From: Cymodocea nodosa
Lineage: Eukaryota; Streptophyta; Magnoliopsida; Alismatales; Cymodoceaceae
DNA length: 64,000 bases
Assembly: GCA_036874045.1 (NCBI GenBank)
Contig: JAZBRI010000011.1
Coordinates: forward strand, 15,580,001 to 15,644,000
Reading direction: 5' to 3'
Part shown: piece by piece, positions 12,801 to 22,660 of the stretch
Position numbering within the stretch: position 1 is the first letter of the stretch
Layout: each line of letters begins with the position of its first letter
Program-made: the position numbers and the translations under genes
The notes under the pieces: generated by a model
Database searches by the model: none
What the model was told of the DNA's origin: nothing
Seen by the model: only the letters and a program-made list of their open reading frames with translations

Positions 12801-13442
12801 GCCTTAAGTTTAGCTTATGGGATGCCCAGTTTTGACTGTCACTTTTAAGACTATAGAATGCATGATTACGAGACTAGGATTATGATTGTGGTCATAATTC
12901 ATTCGATTGTGCACTTTTTGTTTTTTTTTGAAAGTCCACAATCTTGTAATTGATTTTTATTGATTACGAGATTGTAGCTAGATTATGAATTTTTTGTACG
13001 AAAATATCCTTTTTCTATGCACGAGAATAAATACACAGACAACGTATAGTTATAATTGATGTCATTGAGTGATTGCCACGTGTATTTGGGAAATGTACTT
13101 CTTGTCAATAATTCAAATCAAATGCCTACAGATTGTCTATGGTTAATTCTAGTTTTTGGTGGTCTCATTCGATTTGCACAATCTTAATTGTGTAATCTAG
13201 AAGGGTCTATACTTTGAACCAAACATAGCTTAAGATGTCAAGTTCAAAAGTTAACTAATTACGAGCGGAGATACTTATAATCACTTTGCTATTATTAACA
13301 GGCGGTGTGCACGGAAGCAGGGATGTTTGCTCTGCGGGAGAGGAGAGTTCATGTAACCCAAGAGGATTTTGAAATGGCAGTTGCCAAGGTCATGAAGAAG
13401 GAGACGGAGAAGAACATGTCCCTAAGGAAATTGTGGAAGTGA
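6890..13442 (+). CDS. RPT6: 26S proteasome regulatory AAA-ATPase subunit RPT6
   Basis: Nine exons: 6890-7109, 7322-7419, 9589-9813, 9981-10043, 10124-10287, 12154-12310, 12403-12501, 12598-12708, 13302-13442, giving 425 residues. The order is a Gly-rich N-terminus, a coiled coil (about 30-75, [20 protein letters not shown]), an OB domain, and the AAA+ domain. The latter has Walker A GPPGTGKT (about 208-215), Walker B IIFMDEID (about 263-270), the arginine-finger region [17 protein letters not shown] and the C-terminus SLRKLWK. RPT6 is one of six ATPases in the base of the 19S particle that unfold and thread ubiquitinated substrates. The start at 6890 gives the family's usual length; an in-frame ATG at 6812 would add 26 residues. 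Introns 2 (2.2 kb) and 5 (1.9 kb) are long and carry repeat debris. Confidence 0.97.
11538..11662. repeat. Tandem duplication of about 62 bp in RPT6 intron 5
   Basis: Two adjacent copies (11538-11600 and 11601-11662) share TTCCTTGGTT, ATAGAGCTTATTCTTA and ATCATTTTGATCATACATAA with only a few substitutions. The duplication lies wholly in the intron. Confidence 0.85.
11721..11790 (-). mobile_element. 3'-end fragment of a decayed non-LTR retrotransposon
   Basis: The stretch with CAATAACAATAACAACAATC followed by ATCCCACTACATGG and CCACATGATTTTC resembles the 3' tail (read on the minus strand) of plant RTE-like LINEs, which commonly carry a CCCACTANGTGGGGTCGGC-like motif. Related tails occur at about 37.26 and 51.96 kb. 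Only the tail is left here. Confidence 0.45.
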
Positions 13443-13544
13443 TGGTTATTTGCTTCTTATTATGTACCATGCTTGAAATCATCTAGTATTATCATATACA
13501 TTTTAAATTATTGTGGAAGTGATGATTATTTGCTTCTTATTATG
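13430..13544. repeat. 80-bp direct duplication spanning the RPT6 stop codon
   Basis: A 35-bp block covering the last codons and stop (13430-13464) recurs at 13510-13544 with one mismatch. The repeat of CTAGTATTA after both copies points to an 80-bp tandem unit. The second copy lies in the 3' untranslated region and does not alter the protein. Confidence 0.85.
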
Positions 13545-15144
13545 AGCTAGTATTAGACATCCTTTCCAATACTTTTTCAAATTCTTAAATCATTCAAAAT
13601 CCTGAATTTGTCTTTCACGATATTATGCATGGATCGCATATATGATAACTAATGTTTAAGAAAAATCGTGGGTGATCTTCCATTAGGGGTTCTAACGGGC
13701 GAAATTCGGTTGGTGTTTTACAAAATATTTTTTATTAATAGTTAGTAAGAGAAATGGAAGCTGACAAAACACTTCCCGAATAATCAGTAAGAACAGAGTA
13801 TGTTGCCCGCATACTGAATTTGTTGCAGAGATGATATCAAGAAAAGCGCAAGCAGAAGAGAAAATTCAACTAAATTCATCTTCGGAGGTTGCCAATCTGC
13901 CGTCGTCTGAGTGAGAAGGCGAAGAACGAGAGAAAAGGGAAAGCGAAAGAACGCAGGTCAAGGGATTCATTTCATTCGTTAAAATAAGAGCTTTATACAT
14001 CTATTTTATATTTATATAGAAAATCCCAGCACTAAACCCAACAGAAAAGAAATAACAAAATCGCGATAACATGCAACTTTACACTATTAACACGGTCCAT
14101 GCGAGCCATAATAAATAAATCGGAACTACTTATTGTGATATACATAAATGGGTAAATAACCATTTCAAGCCTATTAAACTTGACAAAACATATTCCTATG
14201 CAATTGAAACATAATTTGAGTTACAACGACTACTACTTTGTTGACTATTAGCATTCTTCTTTCTTTCCGCAATGTGCCTTCCCAAAAAATTTTACCGTAC
14301 TCTGTATTCCTCATGATTCTTCCAACTTCCTTCTTCCCGTCCTTTAAAAGTTTTCCTGCAATTTTTTAGATTATCAGTGTAGGAGTAGTTAATCTTTTAG
14401 AAATCGTGAGTTGGATTTTAATTATCATAAGATTAAAAGTCCACGGAAAATATGACGTTGGCGATATTTTTTAGAAATTTTTTTTAAAAAAAATGATGGT
14501 AATAATTTACTTTTTGGATTTACGACGACATTTTAGAAGTTTGTGCAATTCTACCTATTTAGTGCTTAACAACCTTAACCACGAAGTAATGATTAATTAA
14601 AAATAACGATACTTATAATTTTAAGTAATTAAAAACTAATTTCATCGAGTTTCGTGCTCAAGGGTCTCCAGTCTCCTCTTTATACCCCTCTCTCCTCTTC
14701 CACTTTCCACAGGACAGACCGTTTGAAAAAGCGAACCCCACGAAGCGCGAACCATGGAAAACAGGGAGGGGGCGGCGAATCCACCGCCGCCGCAATCTTG
14801 TGGCCGTCGACAACACCACTACCGCCCCCGGGAGAACGAGAATAGGGGTTGTCTCCTCCTCCAACGTGACCACCCTCTCCGACAAGAAGAGAAACCCATC
14901 ACCGTATGCCGGTTAGAGGAGCTTCCCCCTCGGAATACGGCAGCCCATGTGATCCACTCTTCATCGGCGGCGACTGTGTAGCCTTCCTCTCTCTTCCACC
15001 TCCACCCTCCCTCCCTGTCAGTCTGCAATTCTTGGTTGGAAGGGTTTTTCTCCGTCACCATTGTGTCTACTATTCTCTATCTCCTCCCTCTTGTTGTACT
15101 TGTCGGGTTTTTGAAATGGGAAAGCTTTTAAGCCGAACCTGACC
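13545..15144. other. Intergenic region between RPT6 and the VTC2 pseudogene
   Basis: AT-rich up to 14650. From 14650 to 15144 the composition becomes GC-rich and pyrimidine-rich, with a TTTATACC motif near 14680. This could be the former promoter and long leader of the ascorbate-pathway gene. Short open frames here have no recognisable domain. Confidence 0.4.
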
Positions 15145-16561
15145 ATGGAAAGGGCGCTCACCGTGTTATCCAACAAACAGGACGATGGACTGTTCGAAGG
15201 TGTCGAATGTGACCACAACCGCCTCGGGAAGTGCTGCCTTCCTGGTGGGTGCCTGTTTAACCTCCGAAAGATCTGATTTTTTCGTTCTCCTTTTCAGGGT
15301 TTCTTTCCGCGATTCGTTTACCTGCCACTGAACAGGGCATTTTTGGGTTGGAAAGGAGAAATGGTTATCGATGAGATTAAATTTTTCGAGGATATACATG
15401 GAGGGTTGGTTTTTCTAGTGGGACAGCGGATGATTGTTTTCTTACCTTGTTTCGATTGTGTTTTGTTATATTGGTATATGGTAATATTCCTGCTAAAAAG
15501 GTTGCAGGAATATGGTTATCTATTCCCGTACGTGCTTTGATACCGCCTTGTCGGTCGGTGAGAATTTAGGTGATGTTTTTTGTGTTTCGTTTCCCTCTTG
15601 TTTTGGTCAATGAAATTATTGTCTGCGGTGATGTCACAGCCTGCAAGTCGAAGACCATTGACCAGCTGAACGAAGGTGGGCGCCTCAGGAAGCATCCGAC
15701 GGAGTTCCGCGTCCATCAGCCTTTTGAGCCCAACAAGTTCAAGTTTACCAGTGTCGGGCAGGAAGAGGTGCTGTTCCGCTTTAAAGGGGGCGCCGGTGAC
15801 AAGGCCCGTTATTTTGAGAAAGCTCTTGTTAGCGCAGATGGTCCTACCGGCGTCCTTGCCATCAATGTAGGTCGATTGCTTCATTGACCAAGTAGATATC
15901 GGTTGATATTTCTGAAAGCATTGAGACATGTGGTCTGGTCTTCCTCTGTCGACAGGTTGGTCCCATGGAGCATGGTCATCATGACCATGAGCGCCTGCCG
16001 CAGCGAATCGATCCAGAAAGCTTCTTTCCTGCTCTTCGCATGGCTGCTACAGCAGGGACCCCGTGCTTCAGGTTGGGTTGGGTTTCAACAACAGCATGGC
16101 TGCCTTTGCCCCCCATCAGTGACCTCCACTTCGAGATATAATTAAACCACACATGTTACTTGCACTTACCGCCTAGACCGTTCTGGGTCGTGCCATGCCA
16201 AACAATTGATAGTGATCAAAAACATGATATTTCTGCTCTCATTCTCCTGCAGTGCTTTGCTTAGAAGCACGCCCTCGGCGATTTTAGCTTGGAACCATTG
16301 GAAACCCAAAGTGGTCTGGGAGATGAGCGGGCACATTATGTTGAAGAGGAGGAAGGACGACGACGACGACGGCTATGCATCCGAGGCCTCCTCCTCCGAC
16401 AAGGAGGCAAGGTCGTATGGCTTCGAGGACAGAAACGTCGATGGAAGGACAGAACACTCGTTCCACTGGTTGCAATATATTTTCGGGAAGGTCTTATGGT
16501 TCTTCAGTGGTAGAAAGAACAACTGCGGTTGCAGAGAAACGCACCCTGCTGGAGTTTGTTA
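15145..16561 (+). pseudogene. VTC2: GDP-L-galactose phosphorylase pseudogene (VTC2/VTC5 family)
   Basis: Pieces of the ascorbate-pathway enzyme lie in order but broken. Exon 1 remnant (15145-about 15242): LTVLSNKQDDG and NRLGKCCLPG, ending at a CCTG|GTGGGT donor. Middle part (about 15629-15866): VTACKSK, QLNEG, HPTEFRV and PNKFKFTSVGQEEVLFRF. A GT-AG intron at about 15867-15954 is retained, followed by LPQRIDPES and a frameshift in the FRLGYN-like region. The last exon (from 16253) starts CFA, has TAG at 16262-16264, continues KHALGDFSLEPLETQ, then shifts frame near 16310 into VVWEMSGHIMLKRRKDD. Most of exon 2 and the central exons are missing. The family transfers GMP from GDP-L-galactose in the Smirnoff-Wheeler pathway; this copy cannot encode it. 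The retained introns indicate a duplicated gene, not a processed one. Confidence 0.88.
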
Positions 16562-17488
16562 ACGATTCTTTTAATTAACGTATGAAAATACGTTAATATT
16601 TTTCAATAATCGATATCAAGCATATTATTTACGTGTTATTTTATTTGTTTATACATTTTTTTATTTGAACCAAAATGTTGCATATTTAATTTAATAAGTT
16701 TGTTTCTTCCCTGTTGTGTCAAATCATAAAAAAAAACCCTAATTTGCTGATGTTCAGACCGTAAAAGGCATCCGATATTAATCGTGAAAGGAATGGTCTG
16801 TTTTCTTGATAATAATAATACTTATTTTAAATTTTAATAAAATTATAGATATCACTATTTTAAATAATTAAAAATTTATTTATGTACTTAAAATTAAAAT
16901 TAACTGAAATAAAATTTGAAATTTAAATATTTATGTACACTCAAGAAATTAACGAAAATTTAAATTTAAGTGAAAATTTAAATTTAAATATTTGTACATA
17001 CGATAAGATTGAATAAAATTAATTTTTAAAGAACTTTTTAATTAATAAAGTAATTATTTATATTAATCAATTAATATATTATAAAATTAGATTTTTATAT
17101 ATTATTTATTAAAATTAAATATATGCAAAAATATAAATATATATCTACGTTCATTCTTTTTCGTTAGATTCTGATTCCACGTGTTGAGCCAACCAGCGGA
17201 AAAGGAAATGTACTTCGAAGGAGGAAGCAGTGGTGCGGTACGAGATCTTCGCCAAATCTGAACGAGACAGAAAGAAACCTGGAAAAATGTGGACCCCATC
17301 GTTCGAATAATCTATCCCGAGCTTTCCAGTGTCACGATCACAGATCCAACGGTCAGAAATAGTCCGTGCACGCAATGGTGTCCGGCCCAGCCCTTCCCCC
17401 CCCCCCCTCCAGTTCATCGTGCCCGAAGCAAAGCTTGCACAACACGCGGGATTGGGGAAGAAGTAACCTCTCGAACCCCAACCACCCA
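16562..17488. other. Intergenic, promoter side of the NAC gene
   Basis: Bases 16562-17160 are extremely AT-rich with no coding signal. From 17160 the sequence becomes mixed and C-rich (including a run of nine or more C near 17397), leading to the TATA box. Confidence 0.5.
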
Positions 17489-17492
17489 CCAC

Positions 17493-17500
17493 TATATAAA
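17493..17500 (+). promoter_or_regulatory. TATA box of the NAC082-like gene
   Basis: TATATAAA in a GC-richer context (CACTATATAAACTCC), about 30 bp before a pyrimidine-rich likely start region. A probable leader intron then begins at a CTCCA|GTAAGC donor near 17590. Confidence 0.65.
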
Positions 17501-17921
17501 CTCCCCACTAGCTGGTTGTCAACTCCCTCTTCTTGCGCTTCCTGCTATCGTAGTCGCCGTCGCCGTCTCCAACACGCCTCCTTCCTCCAGTAAGCTTATT
17601 GTTCTCTTTGTGTTTCTGTTCGTGAATTTGTTCTATCCTTGTTGGAGTTGGATTTTACGTCGTCATCGTGCAATTTTCGAATGGTGTCGAGCTAGGGTTT
17701 GTTCGTTCGCTTGTTCGCCGTCCTGTGAATTATGGTTGTGCCTCCTCCCCGTGTTTGGTCCTTGCTGATGCTTGCTGGAATTCCAGTCCTGTGCACTGTG
17801 TGCCTGTGTGTTTGTGGTGGTTTCATTTGATGGTGTTGTGTGTGGGGGGGAGGGAGAGAGATGCTTGCCGCAGTATGCGTGGTAGTTCGTGATTGGATGC
17901 AGGTTTCTGCCTCGAGGTCAA

Positions 17922-18065
17922 ATGTCAGTTAGAATCCAGGAGCTACTTGCATGGTTTGTTCAATGTGATTCCTTAACTTGGTTATGGTGCCAATGCAGCA
18001 TCCTGTTCCGGCATTGGATTTTACAAGATTTCTGCACCCGGTTCTGCAGTTTTGCATGTAGTTAA
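17922..18065 (+). promoter_or_regulatory. Candidate uORF 1 in the NAC leader (47 codons)
   Basis: An ATG at 17922 opens a 47-residue frame ending at TAA 18063-18065, 156 bp before the NAC start. The peptide begins MSVRIQELLAW and ends DFCTRFCSFACS. It is in the mature leader only if splicing uses an acceptor near 17902 (GGATGCAG) instead of the one at 18087 (TTTTTTGCAG). Arabidopsis ANAC082 is known to carry a conserved-peptide uORF, so the position is suggestive; I could not compare the peptide. Confidence 0.4.
17984..18061 (+). promoter_or_regulatory. Candidate uORF 2, overlapping uORF 1 in another frame (25 codons)
   Basis: An ATG at 17984 opens a 25-residue frame (MVPMQHPVPALDF at the start, HPVLQFCM at the end) that stops at 18059-18061, four bases before the end of uORF 1. 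Both frames end at nearly the same place, so conservation would be needed to tell which, if either, is translated. Confidence 0.35.
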
Positions 18066-18221
18066 TTTGTGGCTTACTTTTTTGCAGCGGCTTCTTGGTT
18101 CCTGTTGAAAAGGACTTCGCTTTCTGAAGAAGAGGTTGAGACGTAATAGAGGATTAATTTCAAGGTAGACAGACAGACTGGCAATCAAACTGAGGGAAAA
18201 AGAAAATTTCTTTTCATCTAA

Positions 18222-21200
18222 ATGGCTAAGACATCCCTGGCCCCGGGGTTCAGGTTTCATCCAACCGATGTCGAGTTGGTTCTGTACTACTTGAAAAGGA
18301 AGATCATGGGGAAAAAATTTCGAGTTGATGCTATTACGGAGGTTGACCTGTACAAGTTTGCTCCATGGGATCTTCGTGGTAATTTTCTTCAACTTTTTTA
18401 GTCTTCAACATCCATTTTTTGTAAAATATTTTCTTTTTATTTTTTCTACGCACCATATAATCTGTAAAGATCTATATTGATAGACAGTTGAGGTTATTAA
18501 ATCAGTCGAGCATTGAGTTGAGGTTGCTTGGTCGCATGAGGCCGTGAGTGCCTAATTGCCATTAATTAATTCAAGGAAAAACATGCATTCTGTATTTTTC
18601 CTTGCCATTATATATTCATATGCAATTATGCATTGTTATATCCGTACTAAACCAAAAATTACTCTGAAATGAATAAATAACATTGGAATATTTAAGACTA
18701 GTAGGATAGTAATAAACATAATTAGACTACGACAATGAAAAAAGTTAACATCAGGAAAACGTTATAAAAGAAGCATAAATATTAAGTATAGAAGGCTAAG
18801 TTCTTCTTATTAAACTTGGATCCAATAAGAAGTCCAGTTAAATAAATGAAAAGCTTTACATTCAAATTCCTACCAAGTTGATGGTATCCTTGTATTGCTG
18901 AGTGCCTCAATGACAATGCTGCTACTATTGCTACATATTAAGAATTCCATTTACAATAGTGTTTATACCTTACTTATTTTTACTGCTAACCTTTCACTTC
19001 ATGAAACAAATGCAATTGAAATTATAAAATCATAGGGATGGTATCATCACAGTTGCTTTAAGTAAAACCAAGGCTATTGTGGTGCTAATATGCCTTAATG
19101 GCAGGATGAGTTCTCAGGCTTCTCCGTCAACAACAAAGATTTTCCTTGAGCTCATATAAATACAAAGATTAAATTTTCCACTGTAAACTACGTTAAGCCT
19201 TGAAATACAAAAAATAGGAATTTTTTGATAATGTAGACGAAAGTTTGGCATCAAACAAAGTGATCAGCATACGTTTTTAACTGTCTGGAAAGCTCCCTCC
19301 CTGGATTATGCCTGGAAATACCCCAGGGTTCACTGCAGCTATTGCATCAAGGCACCTTCAGCCAAAGAAAGTACTTTGGCGTATTTTTTCCTTCAGCTCT
19401 GGTTTGCCTTGATGACCATGAATTTACCTATCTAAACCTTAACACTCCTGTATTTCATTGCTTTGTTGTACACACTGAATGCACTGGTTTTGATTATCTT
19501 AAATTACTTGACATTGAAGATGCTGGAGGTCCACTACATCGGTGACTTACATAACCTTGTAAAAATATCCCAACAGCTATCTTCCTATAATTTTTTTGAA
19601 ATTCTTCCAGTAATTGTGGTTGTTATAACCCTTAGATATGGCAGAGGTATATCTGTTATACCTAATAGTCCTGGAGTATGGCAAACTCCGATGGATAAAG
19701 GGATTCAAGGAGTTTTAACTTTATTTCAATGTTAGTCTATTATTAATCCTGGAGGGTGATGCTAGGATACCATAATGAGTTTAATTATTGATTTTTGATG
19801 ATTTTTCACGTCCTACTTTATGTCATAAATATGATTATGACAAGAGAACCTGCACAATGCTTAGTAGAAACTTTTCTTTACATTTGTAGGGCTTCTCTGT
19901 TGGTAACTGCAAAGGTGCTAGAGATGACGACGACATCTGTTGAGATACTGAAGTTTCTAGTGGGAAGTCTAGAAAGGCATATCCAAGAGGAAGCACTATC
20001 TTGACCCTTTGTTTGTGTGTGATTCACTGATTCTCATCTTTCTGCACACCAAAAAGAGAATGAGAGGTGGATATGTTGAAGTCGTAGGGTTTGGAAGATG
20101 GTATACAGCAGAAATATGGAGAGCTTTCATTTTCTTATGGTTCAAGGCGGCAGCTTTAGCTAACTTCCTGTAGTTTTGTAGAGTTGTCCTGGGCAGAGTG
20201 TAGTGTTTCTCCCTGGGTCATGAATGTAATACCAAGAAACTTACCAAAGACATAAAAATTGCTAGTATGGTTCAAGGCAGTTTTTTGGTGTAATTGGCAT
20301 CTCTTGCCTCTTATAACCCTTTCAGAAGTTTATTATACTCTGAGGTATTTTCTGAAAAATATCTCTGCATAAGTCTATGCATAAAATAACAGTATCTTAA
20401 ATATAGCAAGCACGTCAAATAATTAATATTTCTCATTCTTGTTGACTAATCTGACATAATCTTTCATATCATGTTTAATTTTGATTCGTACTTATTCTGC
20501 ATATTTTGCAGATAAATCTTGCTTGCAAAGTAGGGATCTCCAGTGGTATTTCTTTTGCCCTCGTGGTAGGAAATATGCCAATGGATCTAGAACAAATCGG
20601 GCAACAGAAGGTGGATACTGGAAAACTACTGGGAAGGATAGGCCTGTTCGTCACAACTCTCAAACTGTTGGGATGAAGAAGACCTTAGTTTTTCATGTTG
20701 GTCGAGCACCATGTGGGAACAGAACTAATTGGGTAATGCATGAGTACAGACTGGATGATAAGCTGTTGGCTGATTCACATTTTTCAAAGGTGATCTGTCA
20801 TTTTCAAATACCATGTAGGAGTACTTCAAACAAATACTGTGTAGGCAAATACATGGTTAGTCGTAACACATTTTTGTGCCTTAGGCTGCATGTAATTAGA
20901 AAGAAATATTGTAACTTTTTACACGTTTGTAACCATGGAACAGAACCAAGTTTGTCCTTTATTCCATCATGAAAAGAAATATATTAAAAGCATCACTCAT
21001 ATTTTCCACACTGTGATTCGTTTCCAAAACGTTTTCAATTTATTTTTCCCCAAATAATATTCTCATATTGATATATCTTGCTTCAGGATGCATATGTGCT
21101 GTGCAGAGTTTTTGAAAAAAGTGGACCAGGTGCAAAAAATGGTGAACAATATGGAGCTCCATTTAGAGAGGATGAGTGCGAAGATGAAGTGGACAAGGAT

Positions 21201-22028
21201 GTACCCATTATTATTCCCTCCTCCAAGCCACTCAATGTTCAAATTGCAGCGAACAATGTTAACAAACCTTTAGTTGGATATGAAAATGTTGCCAGTCAGG
21301 TCCAGGACACCTTCAACACTGCACGACTGTTGACGGAAGTGCAATCAGAAAACAGTAATTCTCCTGAAATTCGAGGAAATTCTAACCATGAGGTAAGCTT
21401 GTTTCTGCAGCATTGAACTGATTTTTCTTTAAATTAGTTTTTTGTCATTAATGGATAATTTTCTTATTACGTGTGTGTATAGATGCCTGGCTCTATGCTT
21501 CCTCTTGAAGATCCTACAGGAATATTTAGTGCCTTAGGAGACCTTCCTCGCCAGAGTGGCATGTATTCTTGTAACATGTGCTTCCCCTATCAGTCTGAAA
21601 TGGAGTATGAATTGCAGCAGATACTCATGGGGTTTGACAATGAACCATACTTGGAGTCGAGAGGTATTTTGTTTCCAATTGAAAAATATGAAAAGGATGG
21701 TTCCCAATTACTCGCGTCCAGTGAAGTGCTCACGCGCAGCAACATTATTATCCATACTCCAACATCGGGGACTTGTGACAGCCACCTAGCTTCCATTTTA
21801 CCCACATCTGGTGCTGATACAACTGCTTCTGCTTTTGTGGTATGATTTTTTCTTATATGCTGTTGCATGTGGAGATCCTTTTAGCTTTGTAGTTCTAAAT
21901 ACTCTTATTCTGCTGCTACTAGGGCTTCTATTCTTTTCCTACATTCTGCTTGACATCTTCTCATAGTTAGTCGGAACTGAGATGTATTTTATTGTTCTCA
22001 GGTGGATCACTCTAAGATTAACCGATGA
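18222..22028 (+). CDS. NAC082: NAC transcription factor, NAC082/NAC103-like
   Basis: Five exons: 18222-18378, 20512-20789, 21087-21392, 21483-21839, 22002-22028, giving 374 residues. The NAC DNA-binding domain fills residues 5 to about 170. Subdomain A is [20 protein letters not shown] has [14 protein letters not shown] has [21 protein letters not shown] has [12 protein letters not shown] and [10 protein letters not shown], and E has [20 protein letters not shown]. The wording matches the NAC82/NAC103 group, which in Arabidopsis relays nucleolar/ribosomal and ER stress; this transfer of function is inference. The acidic C-terminal half contains [12 protein letters not shown] and [16 protein letters not shown], a plausible activation region. 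Intron 1 is 2.1 kb. The last coding exon is only 27 nt (VDHSKINR). The start fits the family's [14 protein letters not shown] opening. Confidence 0.94.
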
Positions 22029-22388
22029 TATGCTTGGGCAACGAAAACAATATTGAGTGTGAGCAACAACTGAAGATAGTTCTACATCTCATTGTTCTTA
22101 CAATCCGAGGACAAGCATGTACTGTTATAGTGGGTGCATGGCAATGGCTGTGAAGAAAAGTCAAAAAAAGATAAGTTCAATTGGATCAGCAGAAATGCTT
22201 TAGTATTCCTGCTCGTCTTGTTACTATTTGCTTTGTAGTTGGTAATCAATATTTATTATGACTTGGCATAAAAAGATCTTGGGTTTGTATTTTTCAATTT
22301 TCTCAGCTTTTTCCTATGAAGATCTTGCAAATATTGCACTGTTATGTTCAAAGGTCTCACATTTCAGGATCTGTGCTTTCTAAATTTT

Positions 22389-22660
22389 GTTATCACTAAG
22401 GGCTATTCCATTCAGGTCAGCAACAAAAAAACCTGAAAAGAACTGCTATCTCAAGCGAAGGGAATCTCCACATAAACTTCAAGTTTTGTCAGCTTCCGAT
22501 CCCATCTTTCAGAATCTGATTCTTAGTATTCATCACTATGAACTATTCCAATCAGGTCAGCAATAAACAAATTCAAAACAAGTGCTTTCTCAAGCACAGG
22601 GAATCATCTCATCGTGAGCTCCAAGTATTGTTAGCTTCAGATCCCGTATTCTCTGTTTCG
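22389..22660. repeat. 140-bp tandem duplication downstream of the NAC gene
   Basis: Copy 1 (22389-22528) and copy 2 (22529 to about 22660) share ATTCCATTCAGGTCAGCAA-like, TCTCAAGC-GGGAATC and AGCTTC-GATCCC blocks at constant 140-bp spacing, with moderate divergence. It may lie in or just past the NAC 3' untranslated region. Confidence 0.8.

Noticed and set aside
12820..13220. Possible MITE in RPT6 intron 8 (end motif ACCAAACATAGC)
   Set aside because: Only one end is recognisable. No matching inverted end was found.
14654..15142. Open frames upstream of the VTC2 pseudogene as a separate gene
   Set aside because: They are Pro/Arg-rich frames in a GC-rich leader-like region with no domain. 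They fit better as former promoter and leader sequence.
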